A stretch of DNA of 64,000 bases from positions 1,373,701 through 1,437,700 of the forward strand of contig JAEPQD010000001.1 of the NCBI GenBank assembly GCA_017642695.1, in the 5' to 3' direction. A program made the translations under genes and the position numbers. Origin of the DNA: Parvibaculum sp. GTDB taxonomy: Bacteria > Pseudomonadota > Alphaproteobacteria > Parvibaculales > Parvibaculaceae. How positions within the stretch are numbered: position 1 is the stretch's first letter; each line of letters starts with the position of its first letter. The notes under the pieces were generated by a model. It did no database searches and was not told where the DNA came from. It worked only from the letters and a program-made list of their open reading frames with translations. Shown here in pieces: positions 44,639 through 53,019 of the stretch.

Positions 44639-45004
44639 ATGAAAACCTTGCAGAAGAACGTTCTGGCGGCGATCGGCATCCTTGCTCTCGCCGGTCTCGC
44701 TCAAGCTCCAGCCGCACTTGCTCAGGGTGCCGGAGGGCAGGGAATGGGGATGCACGATCCCAATTCCTACGGTCCGGGCACGGTCTATGGCTGGCAGCTC
44801 ATGACGCCGGCCGAGCGCGATCAGTTCCATCTCAGGATGCGCAATGCGAATACCTGGGAAGAACGGGAGCGCATCCGGTCCGAGCATCACAACGAGATGC
44901 AGGTCCGGGCGCGCGAGCAGGGCGTCACCCTGCCGACTGTCCCACCCGCTCGCGGCGGCATGGGCTACGGCATGGGCTCCGGCCCGCGCGGCAAGAACAG
45001 GTAG
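44639..45004 (+). CDS. Small periplasmic protein, unknown function
   Basis: 121-aa protein with a signal peptide (cleaved after ALA at residue 28) and a mature region rich in Met, Arg, Glu and His: YGWQLMTPAERDQFHLRMRNANTWEERERIRSEHHNEMQVRAREQGVTLP. This resembles short helical periplasmic proteins common near metal and envelope genes, but the family has no clear function. A Gly/Met-rich tail (GGMGYGMGSGPRGKNR) ends it. ACAGGAGA lies ahead of the ATG. Followed by a strong terminator. Confidence 0.78.
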   Translation: MKTLQKNVLAAIGILALAGLAQAPAALAQGAGGQGMGMHDPNSYGPGTVYGWQLMTPAERDQFHLRMRNANTWEERERIRSEHHNEMQVRAREQGVTLPTVPPARGGMGYGMGSGPRGKNR

Positions 45005-45030
45005 GGCTGCCGGCCGCATGACGGCAGCAC

Positions 45031-45062
45031 GGAAGGCGGCGCTTCGGCGCCGCCTTCTTTTT
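45031..45062 (+). terminator. Strong intrinsic terminator
   Basis: GAAGGCGGCGC (45031-45041) and GCGCCGCCTTC (45046-45056) form a perfect 11-pair stem with a TTCG tetraloop, followed by six T. It ends the 43412-45004 transcript and isolates it from the aldo/keto reductase gene. Confidence 0.92.
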
Positions 45063-45109
45063 TCGGCCACCTCCTCTTACTCTCTCGCGGGAAAGGGAGG
45101 AGAAACGCC

Positions 45110-46054
45110 ATGCGCATGAAGTCACTCGGCCGTTCCGGCCTCAAGGTCTCCGTCGTCGGTCTCGGCTGCAACAATTTCGGCATGAAGATCGACCAGAAGG
45201 AAACGGATGCCGTCGTCGCCAAGGCGCTTGACGAGGGCATCACGCTCTTCGACACGGCGGATGTCTACGGCAACAAGGGTGGTTCCGAGACGATGCTCGG
45301 CAAGGCGCTGGGCGCGCGGCGCAAGGACATCGTGCTCGCGACGAAGTTCGGCCTGCCCATGGGCGAGGGCGAATACATGAAGGGCGGGTCGCGCCGCTAC
45401 ATCGTGAGCGCGGTCGAGGCGAGCCTGAAGCGCCTCGGCACCGATTACATTGATCTCTACCAGCTTCACTTCCCCGATACCGACACGCCCATCGAGGAAA
45501 CCCTCGCCGCGCTCGACGATCTCGTGCGCACCGGCAAGGTGCGCTACATCGGCTCGTCCAACTTCGCAGGCTGGCAGTTCGTGGAATCGGCCTTCCTCGC
45601 GAAGGAGCGCAATCTCGCGCCCTTCATCACCGCGCAGAACCACTACAACCTGCTCGACCGCAAGATCGAGCACGAGCTCGTGCCCGCCGTGAAGAAATAC
45701 GGCGGCAGCATCCTTCCCTATTTCCCGCTCGCGAGCGGCCTGCTCACCGGCAAGTACGAGCGCGGCAAGCCCGTGCCCAACGACAGCCGCCTCGCCATGT
45801 GGGGCGAGCGCGGCAAGGCGCTGATGAGCGAGGAGAATTTCGACCTCGTGGAAAAGGTCACTGCCTTCGCGAAGGAGCGCGGAAAATCGACGCTCGATGC
45901 CGCCATCGGCTGGCTCGCCTCTCAGCCCCATGTCGGCAGCGTCATCTCCGGCGCGACGAAGCCCGGGCAGGTGGAAGCCAATGTGAAGGCGGGCGAATGG
46001 CTGATGAGCGCGGAGGAACTCGACGAAATGAACCGTCTCACCTTCCGCTTCTGA
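45110..46054 (+). CDS. Aldo/keto reductase family oxidoreductase
   Basis: 314-aa AKR with the catalytic tetrad visible: Asp and Tyr in LFDTADVYG, Lys in ATKFGLPMG and His in YQLHFPD. The LGRSGLKVSVVGLGCNNFG start and GSVISGATKPGQVEANV end are typical. It reduces aldehydes or ketones with NADPH; the substrate is unknown. GGGAGGAGAAA is upstream of the ATG. Confidence 0.93.
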   Translation: MRMKSLGRSGLKVSVVGLGCNNFGMKIDQKETDAVVAKALDEGITLFDTADVYGNKGGSETMLGKALGARRKDIVLATKFGLPMGEGEYMKGGSRRYIVSAVEASLKRLGTDYIDLYQLHFPDTDTPIEETLAALDDLVRTGKVRYIGSSNFAGWQFVESAFLAKERNLAPFITAQNHYNLLDRKIEHELVPAVKKYGGSILPYFPLASGLLTGKYERGKPVPNDSRLAMWGERGKALMSEENFDLVEKVTAFAKERGKSTLDAAIGWLASQPHVGSVISGATKPGQVEANVKAGEWLMSAEELDEMNRLTFRF

Positions 46055-46119
46055 AGCCCGGCTTGCCTCTGCGTGCCGTGGATGGTCTGTTGGGGGCGTG
46101 CGGAAAACAGGAGGAAAAC

Positions 46120-46521
46120 ATGCGCAACCTATTCGCGAGCGCCGCGCTCGGCGCGGCCCTTGCTCTCTCCCTCGCCATGCCGGCCTCGGCCGCCGATCCG
46201 CAGCCGGACAAGGAAATCGCCGCCGCGGCGCAGCATGCGGGCTTCGCCGCCGGCTCGTCGGACATTGCCGGTATCCACACCCATCTCCACCACGCCGTGA
46301 ACTGCCTCGTTGGCCCGGACGGCGAGGGCTTCGCGCCGAAGGAACTCAACCCCTGCAAGGCGCTCGGCAACGGCGCCATCCCGGACACGGACGACGCGAC
46401 AAGGAAGGAAAGCCTCGAAGCCGCGCTGGAGAGGGCCAATGCGGGGCTGGCCTCCGAAGATCTCGTGGACGCCAAGACGGAAGCGATCAAGACGCAGGCG
46501 CTGCTCGATTCCCTGGAGTAG
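46120..46521 (+). CDS. Periplasmic hypothetical protein
   Basis: 133-aa secreted protein with a signal peptide (MRNLFASAALGAALALSLAMPASA). The mature part contains a short His cluster (GIHTHLHHAVNC) and two Cys, and a C-terminal helical region ending LLDSLE. No known family is recognised. The His cluster could bind a metal. GGAGGA precedes the ATG. It sits between the AKR and a terminator. Confidence 0.75.
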   Translation: MRNLFASAALGAALALSLAMPASAADPQPDKEIAAAAQHAGFAAGSSDIAGIHTHLHHAVNCLVGPDGEGFAPKELNPCKALGNGAIPDTDDATRKESLEAALERANAGLASEDLVDAKTEAIKTQALLDSLE

Positions 46522-46546
46522 CAAGCGCCACCGCACTGCAACATGA

Positions 46547-46580
46547 AAGGGCGCCGCTCCGTTTGGGAAGCGGCGCCCTT
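46547..46580 (+). terminator. Intrinsic terminator after the periplasmic hypothetical gene
   Basis: AAGGGCGCCGCT (46547-46558) and AGCGGCGCCCTT (46569-46580) pair perfectly over a ten-base loop, 12 pairs. It is 26 bases beyond the stop and ahead of the next ribosome binding site. Confidence 0.75.
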
Positions 46581-46628
46581 CGGCGTTAGAATGTCCTCAA
46601 CAGAAAATTGAAGACTGAGGAGGGAACG

Positions 46629-48368
46629 ATGTCAGAGGTGGATCTCGTCATCCGCGGCGGCACCGTCGTGGACGGGTCGGGCGGTGCGCCGGTGAAGGCC
46701 GATGTCGCCATCGACAAGGGTCTCATCGTCGCCGTCGGCAAGGTTGACGCGAAGGGCCGCGAGGAAGTCGACGCCAGGGGTCTCCTCGTCACGCCGGGCT
46801 GGGTCGACATCCACACGCATTACGACGGCCAGGTGACATGGGACGAGCGCATGACGCCGTCCTCGATCCACGGCGCGACCACCGTTGTCATGGGCAATTG
46901 CGGCGTCGGTTTCGCGCCGGTGAAGAAGACCGATCACGACCGCCTCATCCGTCTCATGGAAGGCGTCGAGGACATTCCGGGGGCCGCGCTCCATGAGGGC
47001 CTGTCATGGGCCTGGGAGAGCTTCGGCGACTATCTCGACGCGGTCGAGGCGAAGCGCCGCGACATCGACGTCGCGATCCAGGTGCCGCATGGCGCGGTCC
47101 GCGTCTATGTCATGGGCGAGCGCGGCGCGAAACGCGAACCGGCGAGCGACGCCGAAGTCGCCGAGATGCGCGAGATCGTCCGCGATGCGATCAGGGCGGG
47201 CGCCATCGGCTTCTCGACCTCCCGCACCGTCGCGCACCGCACGAGCGACGGCGACCTCACGCCCACCATCGGCGCCGCCGACAAGGAAATGATGGCGATT
47301 GCCGAAGGCCTCAGGGAAGCGGGCGCGGGTGTTCTCCAGTGGGTGTCCGACTTCCGCGATGTCGACCATGAATTCTCGCTGGTCGAAAAGCTGGTCGAGA
47401 TTTCGGGCCGCCCCTTGAGCTTTTCGCTCGTGCAGGCGGACGTGATGCCGGACCAGTGGCGCGATCTTCTCTCCCGCCTCGACGATGCGGCGGGCAGGGG
47501 CCTGCCGATCAAGGCGCAGGTACAGGGCCGCCCCGTCGGCCTCATGCTCGGCCTGCAGGGCTCGGTCCATCCGTTCCTCACGCGCCCCTCCTACCGCGCC
47601 ATCGCGGACAAGCCGCTCGAGGAGCGTGTCGCGATCATGCGCGACCCCGCTTTCCGCGAGAAGCTCCTTTCCGAAGATCTCGAACCCGGCCACCCCTTCC
47701 TCAATTCACTGGCCGGCGCCTATCACAAGATGTTCGATCTCGGCGATCCGCCGAACTACGAGCCCACGCCGGAGGAGAGCATCGGCGCCCGCGCGAAACG
47801 CGACGGCGTCAACCCCGACGAGATCGTCTACGACGTGCTCACCGCGAATGGTGGCCGCAACTTCCTCTTCTTCCCGCTGCACAATTACTACGAGTTCAGC
47901 CTCGAAAACGCGCTCACCATGATCCGCAATCCGAATACCCTGTTCGGCCTCTCGGATGGCGGCGCGCATGTCGGCGTCATCTGCGACGTCTCCGTGCCGA
48001 CCTACATGCTCACCCACTGGTGCCGCGACCGCACGCGCGGCGAGCGTCTCGATCTTCCCTTCGTGGTGAAGAGCCAGACGCGCGATACGGCGGAAGCCGT
48101 CGGGCTGCTCGACCGCGGCTTGATCGCGCCGGGCATGAAGGCGGATGTGAACGTGATCGACTTCGACCGTCTCCGTCTCCTGCCGCCGCACATGGTCTAC
48201 GACCTGCCGTCCGGCGCGCGCCGCCTGATGCAGGAAGCCGAAGGCTATGTCGCGACCATCGTCAGCGGCGAGGTGATCTATCGCGACGGCCGGGCAACCG
48301 GCGCGCTTCCCGGCAAGCTCGTGCGCGGTCACAAGCCCGCGCCCGTCTCCCGCGCCGCGGCGGAATAG
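46629..48368 (+). CDS. D-aminoacylase/N-acyl-D-amino-acid deacylase family amidohydrolase (second copy)
   Basis: 579-aa amidohydrolase, paralogous to the one at 28923-30674 along its whole length: DLVIRGGTVVDGSGG, VDIHTHYDGQVTWD, MGNCGVGFAPVK, LSDGGAHVG and MKADVNVIDFDRL occur in the same order. It probably hydrolyses an N-acyl or cyclic amide. The ATG at 46629 has GGAGGG upstream. It is followed nine bases later by a TauD-type dioxygenase, so an operon that first opens or oxidises and then deacylates is conceivable. Confidence 0.85.
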   Translation: MSEVDLVIRGGTVVDGSGGAPVKADVAIDKGLIVAVGKVDAKGREEVDARGLLVTPGWVDIHTHYDGQVTWDERMTPSSIHGATTVVMGNCGVGFAPVKKTDHDRLIRLMEGVEDIPGAALHEGLSWAWESFGDYLDAVEAKRRDIDVAIQVPHGAVRVYVMGERGAKREPASDAEVAEMREIVRDAIRAGAIGFSTSRTVAHRTSDGDLTPTIGAADKEMMAIAEGLREAGAGVLQWVSDFRDVDHEFSLVEKLVEISGRPLSFSLVQADVMPDQWRDLLSRLDDAAGRGLPIKAQVQGRPVGLMLGLQGSVHPFLTRPSYRAIADKPLEERVAIMRDPAFREKLLSEDLEPGHPFLNSLAGAYHKMFDLGDPPNYEPTPEESIGARAKRDGVNPDEIVYDVLTANGGRNFLFFPLHNYYEFSLENALTMIRNPNTLFGLSDGGAHVGVICDVSVPTYMLTHWCRDRTRGERLDLPFVVKSQTRDTAEAVGLLDRGLIAPGMKADVNVIDFDRLRLLPPHMVYDLPSGARRLMQEAEGYVATIVSGEVIYRDGRATGALPGKLVRGHKPAPVSRAAAE

Positions 48369-48377
48369 GGGGCGGCG

Positions 48378-49397
48378 ATGACACCGCGCATTCTGGAAAC
48401 CGCCGCCGACTGGCGCGCCTCCGATGTCGCCCATGCGGACGACTGGACGCTCACTTTGTCGGAAAAGGACGTCGCCGAGCTCGACGCCGCGCTTGCCCAT
48501 GCGAAGGCGAAAGGCGGCGATCTTCTCGACGTGACGAGAGAGGATTTCCCGCTTCCCTCGCTCCGCGCGCGGCTCCGGGAACTGGAAGAGGATCTGATCG
48601 ACGGCCGCGGTTTCTGCCTCATTCGCGGTCTCCCCGTCGAGCGCTACTCCGACGACGACGCCTCGCTCATCTACTGGGGCATCGGCATGCATCTCGGCAA
48701 GCCCTGGCCGCAGAACAGGCATGGGCATCTCCTCGGCGACGTGACGGACCAGGGCAAGTCCGGCGCGGACCCGACCTCGCGCGGCAACGAGATCGGCGGC
48801 GTCGCCTTTCCGTATCATTCGGATGGTTCGGACCTTGTCGGCCTCATGTGTCTCCGCAAGGCGAAGTCGGGCGGTGTCTCGACCGTCGCGAACGCCGTCG
48901 CGATCCACAACGAACTGGTGCGCACGCATCCCGATCTCGCGGCGCTCCTCTACGAGCCGCAGCCCTACGACTATCGCGGCGAGGAGCCGGCGGGCGGCCA
49001 GCCTTTCTACTTCGTGCCCGTCTTCACGGAACATTCGGGCCGTCTCTTCGTCCGCTACATCCGGCCCTACATCGAATCGAGCCAGCGCCATGCGGAAGCA
49101 CCGCGCCTCTCGCCGCAGGCGCGCGAGGCCTTCGACCTCGTGGACGCGATGTGTGCCGATCCCGCCTTCAACGTCTTCATGGATTTGCAGCTCGGCGACA
49201 TGCAGTTCGTGAACAATTACCACGTGCTCCATGCCCGCACGGCTTACGAGGACTGGCCCGAGCGCAACCGCAAGCGGCATCTGAAGAGATTGTGGCTGGA
49301 GACGGCGCGGCTCGAGGACCGGCCCGAGAGGTTCCGCAACTTCTCGTCCCACTGGGCGGCGAAGCGCACCCGAAGCGAACTGCGGATGGACGGCTAG
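48378..49397 (+). CDS. TauD/TfdA-family Fe(II)/2-oxoglutarate dioxygenase
   Basis: 339-aa dioxygenase. The facial triad is recognisable: HSD (His147, Asp149) in PYHSDGSDLVGL and a distal His in NNYHVLHARTAYED. A basic residue for 2-oxoglutarate follows (RHLKRLWLE). It uses 2-oxoglutarate and O2 to hydroxylate an unidentified substrate. It is next to the amidohydrolase and is likely co-transcribed with it. Its stop overlaps that of the convergent hydrolase in a CTAG. Confidence 0.88.
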   Translation: MTPRILETAADWRASDVAHADDWTLTLSEKDVAELDAALAHAKAKGGDLLDVTREDFPLPSLRARLRELEEDLIDGRGFCLIRGLPVERYSDDDASLIYWGIGMHLGKPWPQNRHGHLLGDVTDQGKSGADPTSRGNEIGGVAFPYHSDGSDLVGLMCLRKAKSGGVSTVANAVAIHNELVRTHPDLAALLYEPQPYDYRGEEPAGGQPFYFVPVFTEHSGRLFVRYIRPYIESSQRHAEAPRLSPQAREAFDLVDAMCADPAFNVFMDLQLGDMQFVNNYHVLHARTAYEDWPERNRKRHLKRLWLETARLEDRPERFRNFSSHWAAKRTRSELRMDG

Positions 49398-50299
49398 CGC
49401 GCGGGGGCGAGCTGCCCGATGGCGCGCGCCGTTTCGGGAACCATCTGGCGGGCCATCTCCGGGGCGTCTTTCTCGAAGAACCGGACGCAGCGTTCCGCGA
49501 TCCGCTCCCAGCCGCTTTCTGCCGGCAGCCAGTGCGCGTGTCCCTTCAGGGCTTCAACCCGCAGCTGCGTGCCATAGGGCTCGGCAAGACGCTGCGTCAG
49601 CCAGAGCGGCGTCAGCTTGTCTTCCGTTCCGGTCATGAAGAGCATCGGGCAGGCGACATCGTCCGGGTTGATCCAGGTCGTGCGCTTGCTGTCGAAATAC
49701 CACATCCCGATCTCGAACATGGCGCGACCCGATTCCGGCTGGAGCGAAGCATACAGTTCTTCCTGTTCCCGCGGGGCGAGGCGGTTGAGGACCCCGTATT
49801 GCATCGCCTTGAAGGTCGGAAGCTGCGGTATCGCCCAGAAGCGGGACTTCATGAACTCGCGCCGGAATATCCAGGCGGACCGGACATCGTGATTGATGAC
49901 ACCGGCATTCTGCGCGGGCGCAAGCCCGATCACGGCGCGCGCGAGCCCGCGTGCCGCGAGCATGTGCGCGAGAAGCCCGCCCATCGAATGACCGATGACC
50001 AGGGGCTTTCCGCCGAGCCGTCCGATTTCGCTGGCAAGGTCCGCGAGATAGTCGACGAGGCTCATCGTGCCGAGTTCCGGGTGCGGCATGGCCCCGGGCG
50101 CCCCGTCGTGGTGGCGGAGTGTGGGTGCGACGACGCGATAGTTTCGGGCCTCGAGGAACTGACGAAAATTGTCCCAGACATGCGGACGGCTCCACATGCC
50201 GTGAACGAGCATGATGACGGGCTTGTCCCGTCCGTCATGGACTGGACGTGAACGATCCGTTTCGTCGAAACCGGCATGCATCTGTCTGGTAAGCCCCAC
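49394..50299 (-). CDS. Alpha/beta hydrolase
   Basis: 301-aa alpha/beta-hydrolase: IMLVHGMWSRPHVWDNF (oxyanion loop), nucleophile elbow VIGHSMGGLLAHML (Ser), acid in FMTGTEDKLTPLWL and a His in LKGHAHWLPAE. The start is uncertain: the GTG at 50299 and ATG at 50281 both give a plausible N-terminus, and neither has a strong ribosome binding site. Substrate unknown. Confidence 0.82.
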   Translation of the reverse strand: MGLTRQMHAGFDETDRSRPVHDGRDKPVIMLVHGMWSRPHVWDNFRQFLEARNYRVVAPTLRHHDGAPGAMPHPELGTMSLVDYLADLASEIGRLGGKPLVIGHSMGGLLAHMLAARGLARAVIGLAPAQNAGVINHDVRSAWIFRREFMKSRFWAIPQLPTFKAMQYGVLNRLAPREQEELYASLQPESGRAMFEIGMWYFDSKRTTWINPDDVACPMLFMTGTEDKLTPLWLTQRLAEPYGTQLRVEALKGHAHWLPAESGWERIAERCVRFFEKDAPEMARQMVPETARAIGQLAPAR

Positions 50300-50506
50300 C
50301 CTGGAATATGCCGTACCCGGCGCTTTACGCCGGCCGCGCCTGCGAGATCAGTTAACGACGGAACATGTTACGAAATCGCAAATGGGCCGCGCCGGAGCGT
50401 GACATCGGCGCATCGGTCCGCCCTTGAATCGCGCCGTTTTTCGCGTCACTGTGACTCATCGGCGCCGAAGAGCGTCCGGGAACAAGTCAAATCGAGGCAT
50501 TCGATC

Positions 50507-51085
50507 ATGAGCGATACTCGTAGGAAGCGTGGAGCGGCGGCGGGCCGCACACCGGCGTCGCGGACCAGGACGGCGTCGCGCCGCGCCGGGTCGGTGCCGG
50601 CGGCAGCGGCTGGCACGGAACCGGCTGCAAAGACCGCGAAGAAGGCGGCACCGAAGAAGGCGACCGCGAAAAAGGCGGCCGCGAAAAAGGCGCCCACGAA
50701 GAAATCCGCAGCGGCGAAAAAGACCCCCGCCCGCAAGGCGCCTGCGAAAAAGGCAACTGCGAAGAAGGCCCCCGCGAAGAAGAAGGCGGCGAAACTTTCT
50801 CCGGAAAAGGCGAAGCTGCGTCAGCAACTCGAGAAGCAGGTTGCTCAGCTTTCGAAGGAGGTCGACAAGGCCGAAAAGGAAGCAAGGAAAGCCCTGAAGG
50901 AGACCGAAAAGCGATACATGGGCGTACTGAAGCAGTTGAAGACGGATCGCGCCCGGCTGCGCGCCCGCCTCACGGAACTCACGAAGCAGGGTGAAGGCGC
51001 ATTCGACGAGATCAAGCATGGCGTCGAGGGTGCCTACAAGGAACTCTCCGAAGCGGTCATGCGGGCCTACGGCCACTTCAGGTAG
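50507..51085 (+). CDS. Histone H1-like Lys/Ala-rich protein with C-terminal helix
   Basis: 192-aa strongly basic protein. Residues about 35-100 are a repetitive Lys/Ala/Pro tract (AAKTAKKAAPKKATAKKAAA) like histone H1 tails, AlgP or PhaF C-termini. Residues 100-192 form a charged helix (LRQQLEKQVAQLSKEVDKAEKEARKALKETEKR) and an amphipathic end (GAYKELSEAVMRAYGHFR). Such proteins bind DNA non-specifically or, in phasins, polymer granules. The repeats are made of GCGAAGAAGGCN-type units. No partner gene is adjacent to fix the role. Confidence 0.8.
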   Translation: MSDTRRKRGAAAGRTPASRTRTASRRAGSVPAAAAGTEPAAKTAKKAAPKKATAKKAAAKKAPTKKSAAAKKTPARKAPAKKATAKKAPAKKKAAKLSPEKAKLRQQLEKQVAQLSKEVDKAEKEARKALKETEKRYMGVLKQLKTDRARLRARLTELTKQGEGAFDEIKHGVEGAYKELSEAVMRAYGHFR

Positions 51086-51218
51086 GCACGCGGCATTCGG
51101 GAAAGAGGACGGAGGCGCGAAGCAATTCGCGCCTTTTCCTTTTGCGCGCGCTCTTGCGCGTGTCCCCGCGCTGGGGCCTACTCCGCGGAAAGGAAATCAT
51201 GAAACCGGAGGGGCTCCC

Positions 51219-52157
51219 ATGAACCGCGTACTCGCCCACACGGGCGCGAAATATCCGATCGTCCAGGCGCCGATGGGCTGGATCGCAAGATCGCAGCTCG
51301 CATCCGCCGTCTGCAAGGCCGGCGGTCTCGGCATCATCGAAACATCGTCGGGCGAAACGGAGGCCTGCAAGGCCGAGATCCTGAAAATGCGTGAACTGAC
51401 GGACGCGCCTTTCGGCGTCAACCTGCCGATCCGCTTCCTGAAGGACGACGCCATGCTCCGCTTCGTCTGCGATGCGGGCGTGAAGTTCGTCACGACCTCG
51501 GCCGGCAGCCCCGCGAAGTTCATCGGCCCGCTTCACGATGCGGGCATCACCGTCTATCACGCGGTCCCGACCGTGGACGCCGCCATGAAATGCGTCGATG
51601 CCGGCATCGACGGCCTCGTCGTCGAGGGAACCGAAGGCGGCGGCTTCAAGAACCCCGAAGAGGTTGGCACGCTGGTTCTCCTCCAGGCGATCCGCGCGAA
51701 ATCCGATGTGCCGATGATCGCCGCCGGCGGCATTTGCGACGGCAAGGGCATGGCGGCGGCCTTCGCGCTCGGCGCGGAAGCCGTCCAGATGGGCACGCGC
51801 TTCGTGAGCTGCGCCGAAAGTCCGGTCCATGCGAACTACAAGCAGGCGATCGTCGATGCGAAGGAGACGGGCACCTACGTGCTCAACAAGAAGTCGACGC
51901 CCTGTATCCGCGCCCTGAAGACGGAACGCACGGCTGCGATTCATGAGGAAGGGCTGATGCCGCCCGACACCTTCACGCGCATCCTCGACCTCTATTTCGG
52001 CGGTGACATGGAAGCCGCCGTCGGTCTCGCGGGCGAGACGGCGGGTCTCATCACGGAGGTGAAGACCGCGAAGGAAATCATCGACGGCACCATCGCTGAA
52101 TTCTTCGCCATCACGTCCCGCATGGGATCGCTCGCGGAGGCCCGCAACTTCGGCTGA
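51219..52157 (+). CDS. NMO-like (2-nitropropane dioxygenase family) flavoprotein
   Basis: 312-aa TIM-barrel FMN protein. PIVQAPMGWIARSQLASAVCKAGGLGIIETSSG is the family start, and GTEGGGFKNPEEVGTL, IAAGGICDGKGMAAAFALGAEAVQMGTRF follow. Nitronate monooxygenases have a catalytic His in the GxEAGGH block; here the equivalent residue appears to be Phe (EGGGF). It may therefore be one of the family's NADH:quinone reductase-type members rather than a nitronate monooxygenase. GGAGGGG lies upstream of the ATG. Confidence 0.82.
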   Translation: MNRVLAHTGAKYPIVQAPMGWIARSQLASAVCKAGGLGIIETSSGETEACKAEILKMRELTDAPFGVNLPIRFLKDDAMLRFVCDAGVKFVTTSAGSPAKFIGPLHDAGITVYHAVPTVDAAMKCVDAGIDGLVVEGTEGGGFKNPEEVGTLVLLQAIRAKSDVPMIAAGGICDGKGMAAAFALGAEAVQMGTRFVSCAESPVHANYKQAIVDAKETGTYVLNKKSTPCIRALKTERTAAIHEEGLMPPDTFTRILDLYFGGDMEAAVGLAGETAGLITEVKTAKEIIDGTIAEFFAITSRMGSLAEARNFG

Positions 52158-52177
52158 CCTCACGCGCCGGGAGAGCG

Positions 52178-52699
52178 TCAGTGCAGCAGCCGGGGCATCG
52201 CGTCCGGAAAGGCCGTGGTGCCCTGCGCGGCGGCGCCGAGCACCAGCCCGGCGGCTGAAAGCGCGAGCGCGAGCCGTTGCGCGGGCACCCAGATCGGCGA
52301 GGCCCCGCAGGGCGCGGCGGTCCAGGCCGGGTCGAGCGCGGCGCGGGGAGAGGAGCCCTGCTTCTGTAGCGCCGAGACGAAGGTCAGCACACGAACCTCG
52401 TCGCTGGTGAGCACGCGCCAGCGCGGGCAGGGGATCGAAAGCGGCCGCTGCACTGTTCGCGCCAGCGCGCCCGCGAGGTCGGCCACCATTACCGCCCCTT
52501 CCGGCATTTCCAGCGCATCGAAGGCGCGTTGCAGCAGCACGGATTTTTCCGCGCCTTCGTCCGAGACGCGCCACTGCACCCGGAGGCTCCAGACGAGGAA
52601 CTGCTCCGCGAAGCCGAGGTCGGACAGCGGCTGGTCCGGCGCGTAACCCGCCGCTGGTTTGGAGGAAAACATGTCGAGCGTGGCCGCGGCGGATTTCAT
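52178..52699 (-). CDS. Hypothetical protein with a putative Fur-regulated promoter
   Basis: 173-aa cytoplasmic-looking protein of unknown family. It has the blocks FLVWSLRVQWRVSDEGAE, AFDALEMPEGAVMVADLAGALAR, and LTSDEVRVLTFVSALQKQG, then ends in a hydrophobic Ala/Leu stretch. AAGGAG lies upstream of the ATG at 52699. A Fur-box-like sequence lies 44 bases upstream of the start, suggesting control by iron. Confidence 0.72.
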   Translation of the reverse strand: MKSAAATLDMFSSKPAAGYAPDQPLSDLGFAEQFLVWSLRVQWRVSDEGAEKSVLLQRAFDALEMPEGAVMVADLAGALARTVQRPLSIPCPRWRVLTSDEVRVLTFVSALQKQGSSPRAALDPAWTAAPCGASPIWVPAQRLALALSAAGLVLGAAAQGTTAFPDAMPRLLH

Positions 52700-52742
52700 G
52701 GCGTCTCCTTCGGGGTTGGCAGGCAGCGGAGAGGGGGAGAAT

Positions 52743-52768
52743 GATGCAAATGAGAATGACTCGCAATA
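52743..52768 (-). promoter_or_regulatory. Candidate Fur box
   Basis: Read on the minus strand the segment gives TTGCGAGTCATTCTCATTTG, very close to the TGCAAATGAGAATGATTCGC-type Fur boxes seen in front of iron-uptake genes. Core AATGAGAAT-N-ACTCGCA has two mismatches in the right half from a perfect 7-1-7 palindrome. It sits in front of the minus-strand gene at 52178-52699. Confidence 0.65.
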
Positions 52769-53019
52769 GAAAATGCATCCCGGCATGTGGAGCGCCTGTC
52801 GTGAGGGTGTTATGGAAACGTCATTTCCCCGCAGGAATCCTGGGTTTTTAATTGACAGCCAGGGGCATGGCCGTTAAACACGGCCCCGAACGCAATCGCA
52901 CGTGCCACTGGCCAGCTCAGGTTATGTAACGGCGTACGCGTCTCTTTGGACAATTTCGGCGGCATGCCTTTGTGAAGGCATTGAGAGTTACCTCCGCCGG
53001 GTTTCGAGGGAGATTGCAT

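Noticed and set aside
43319-45070. A 583-codon minus-strand frame opposite the secreted acidic protein
   Set aside because: Composition reflects the antisense of Gly/Glu codons; signal peptides and ribosome binding sites support the plus strand.
36951-46580. Similar hairpins (AAGGGCCG or AAGGGCGC stems) at 36951, 38243 and 46547 as a dispersed repeat family
   Set aside because: They share only a short GC-rich arm, loops differ, and each lies just past a gene stop, so they are ordinary terminators.
47456-50251. A 931-codon plus-strand frame overlapping the amidohydrolase, dioxygenase and hydrolase
   Set aside because: Arg/Pro/Ser-rich shadow in another frame across three well-supported genes.
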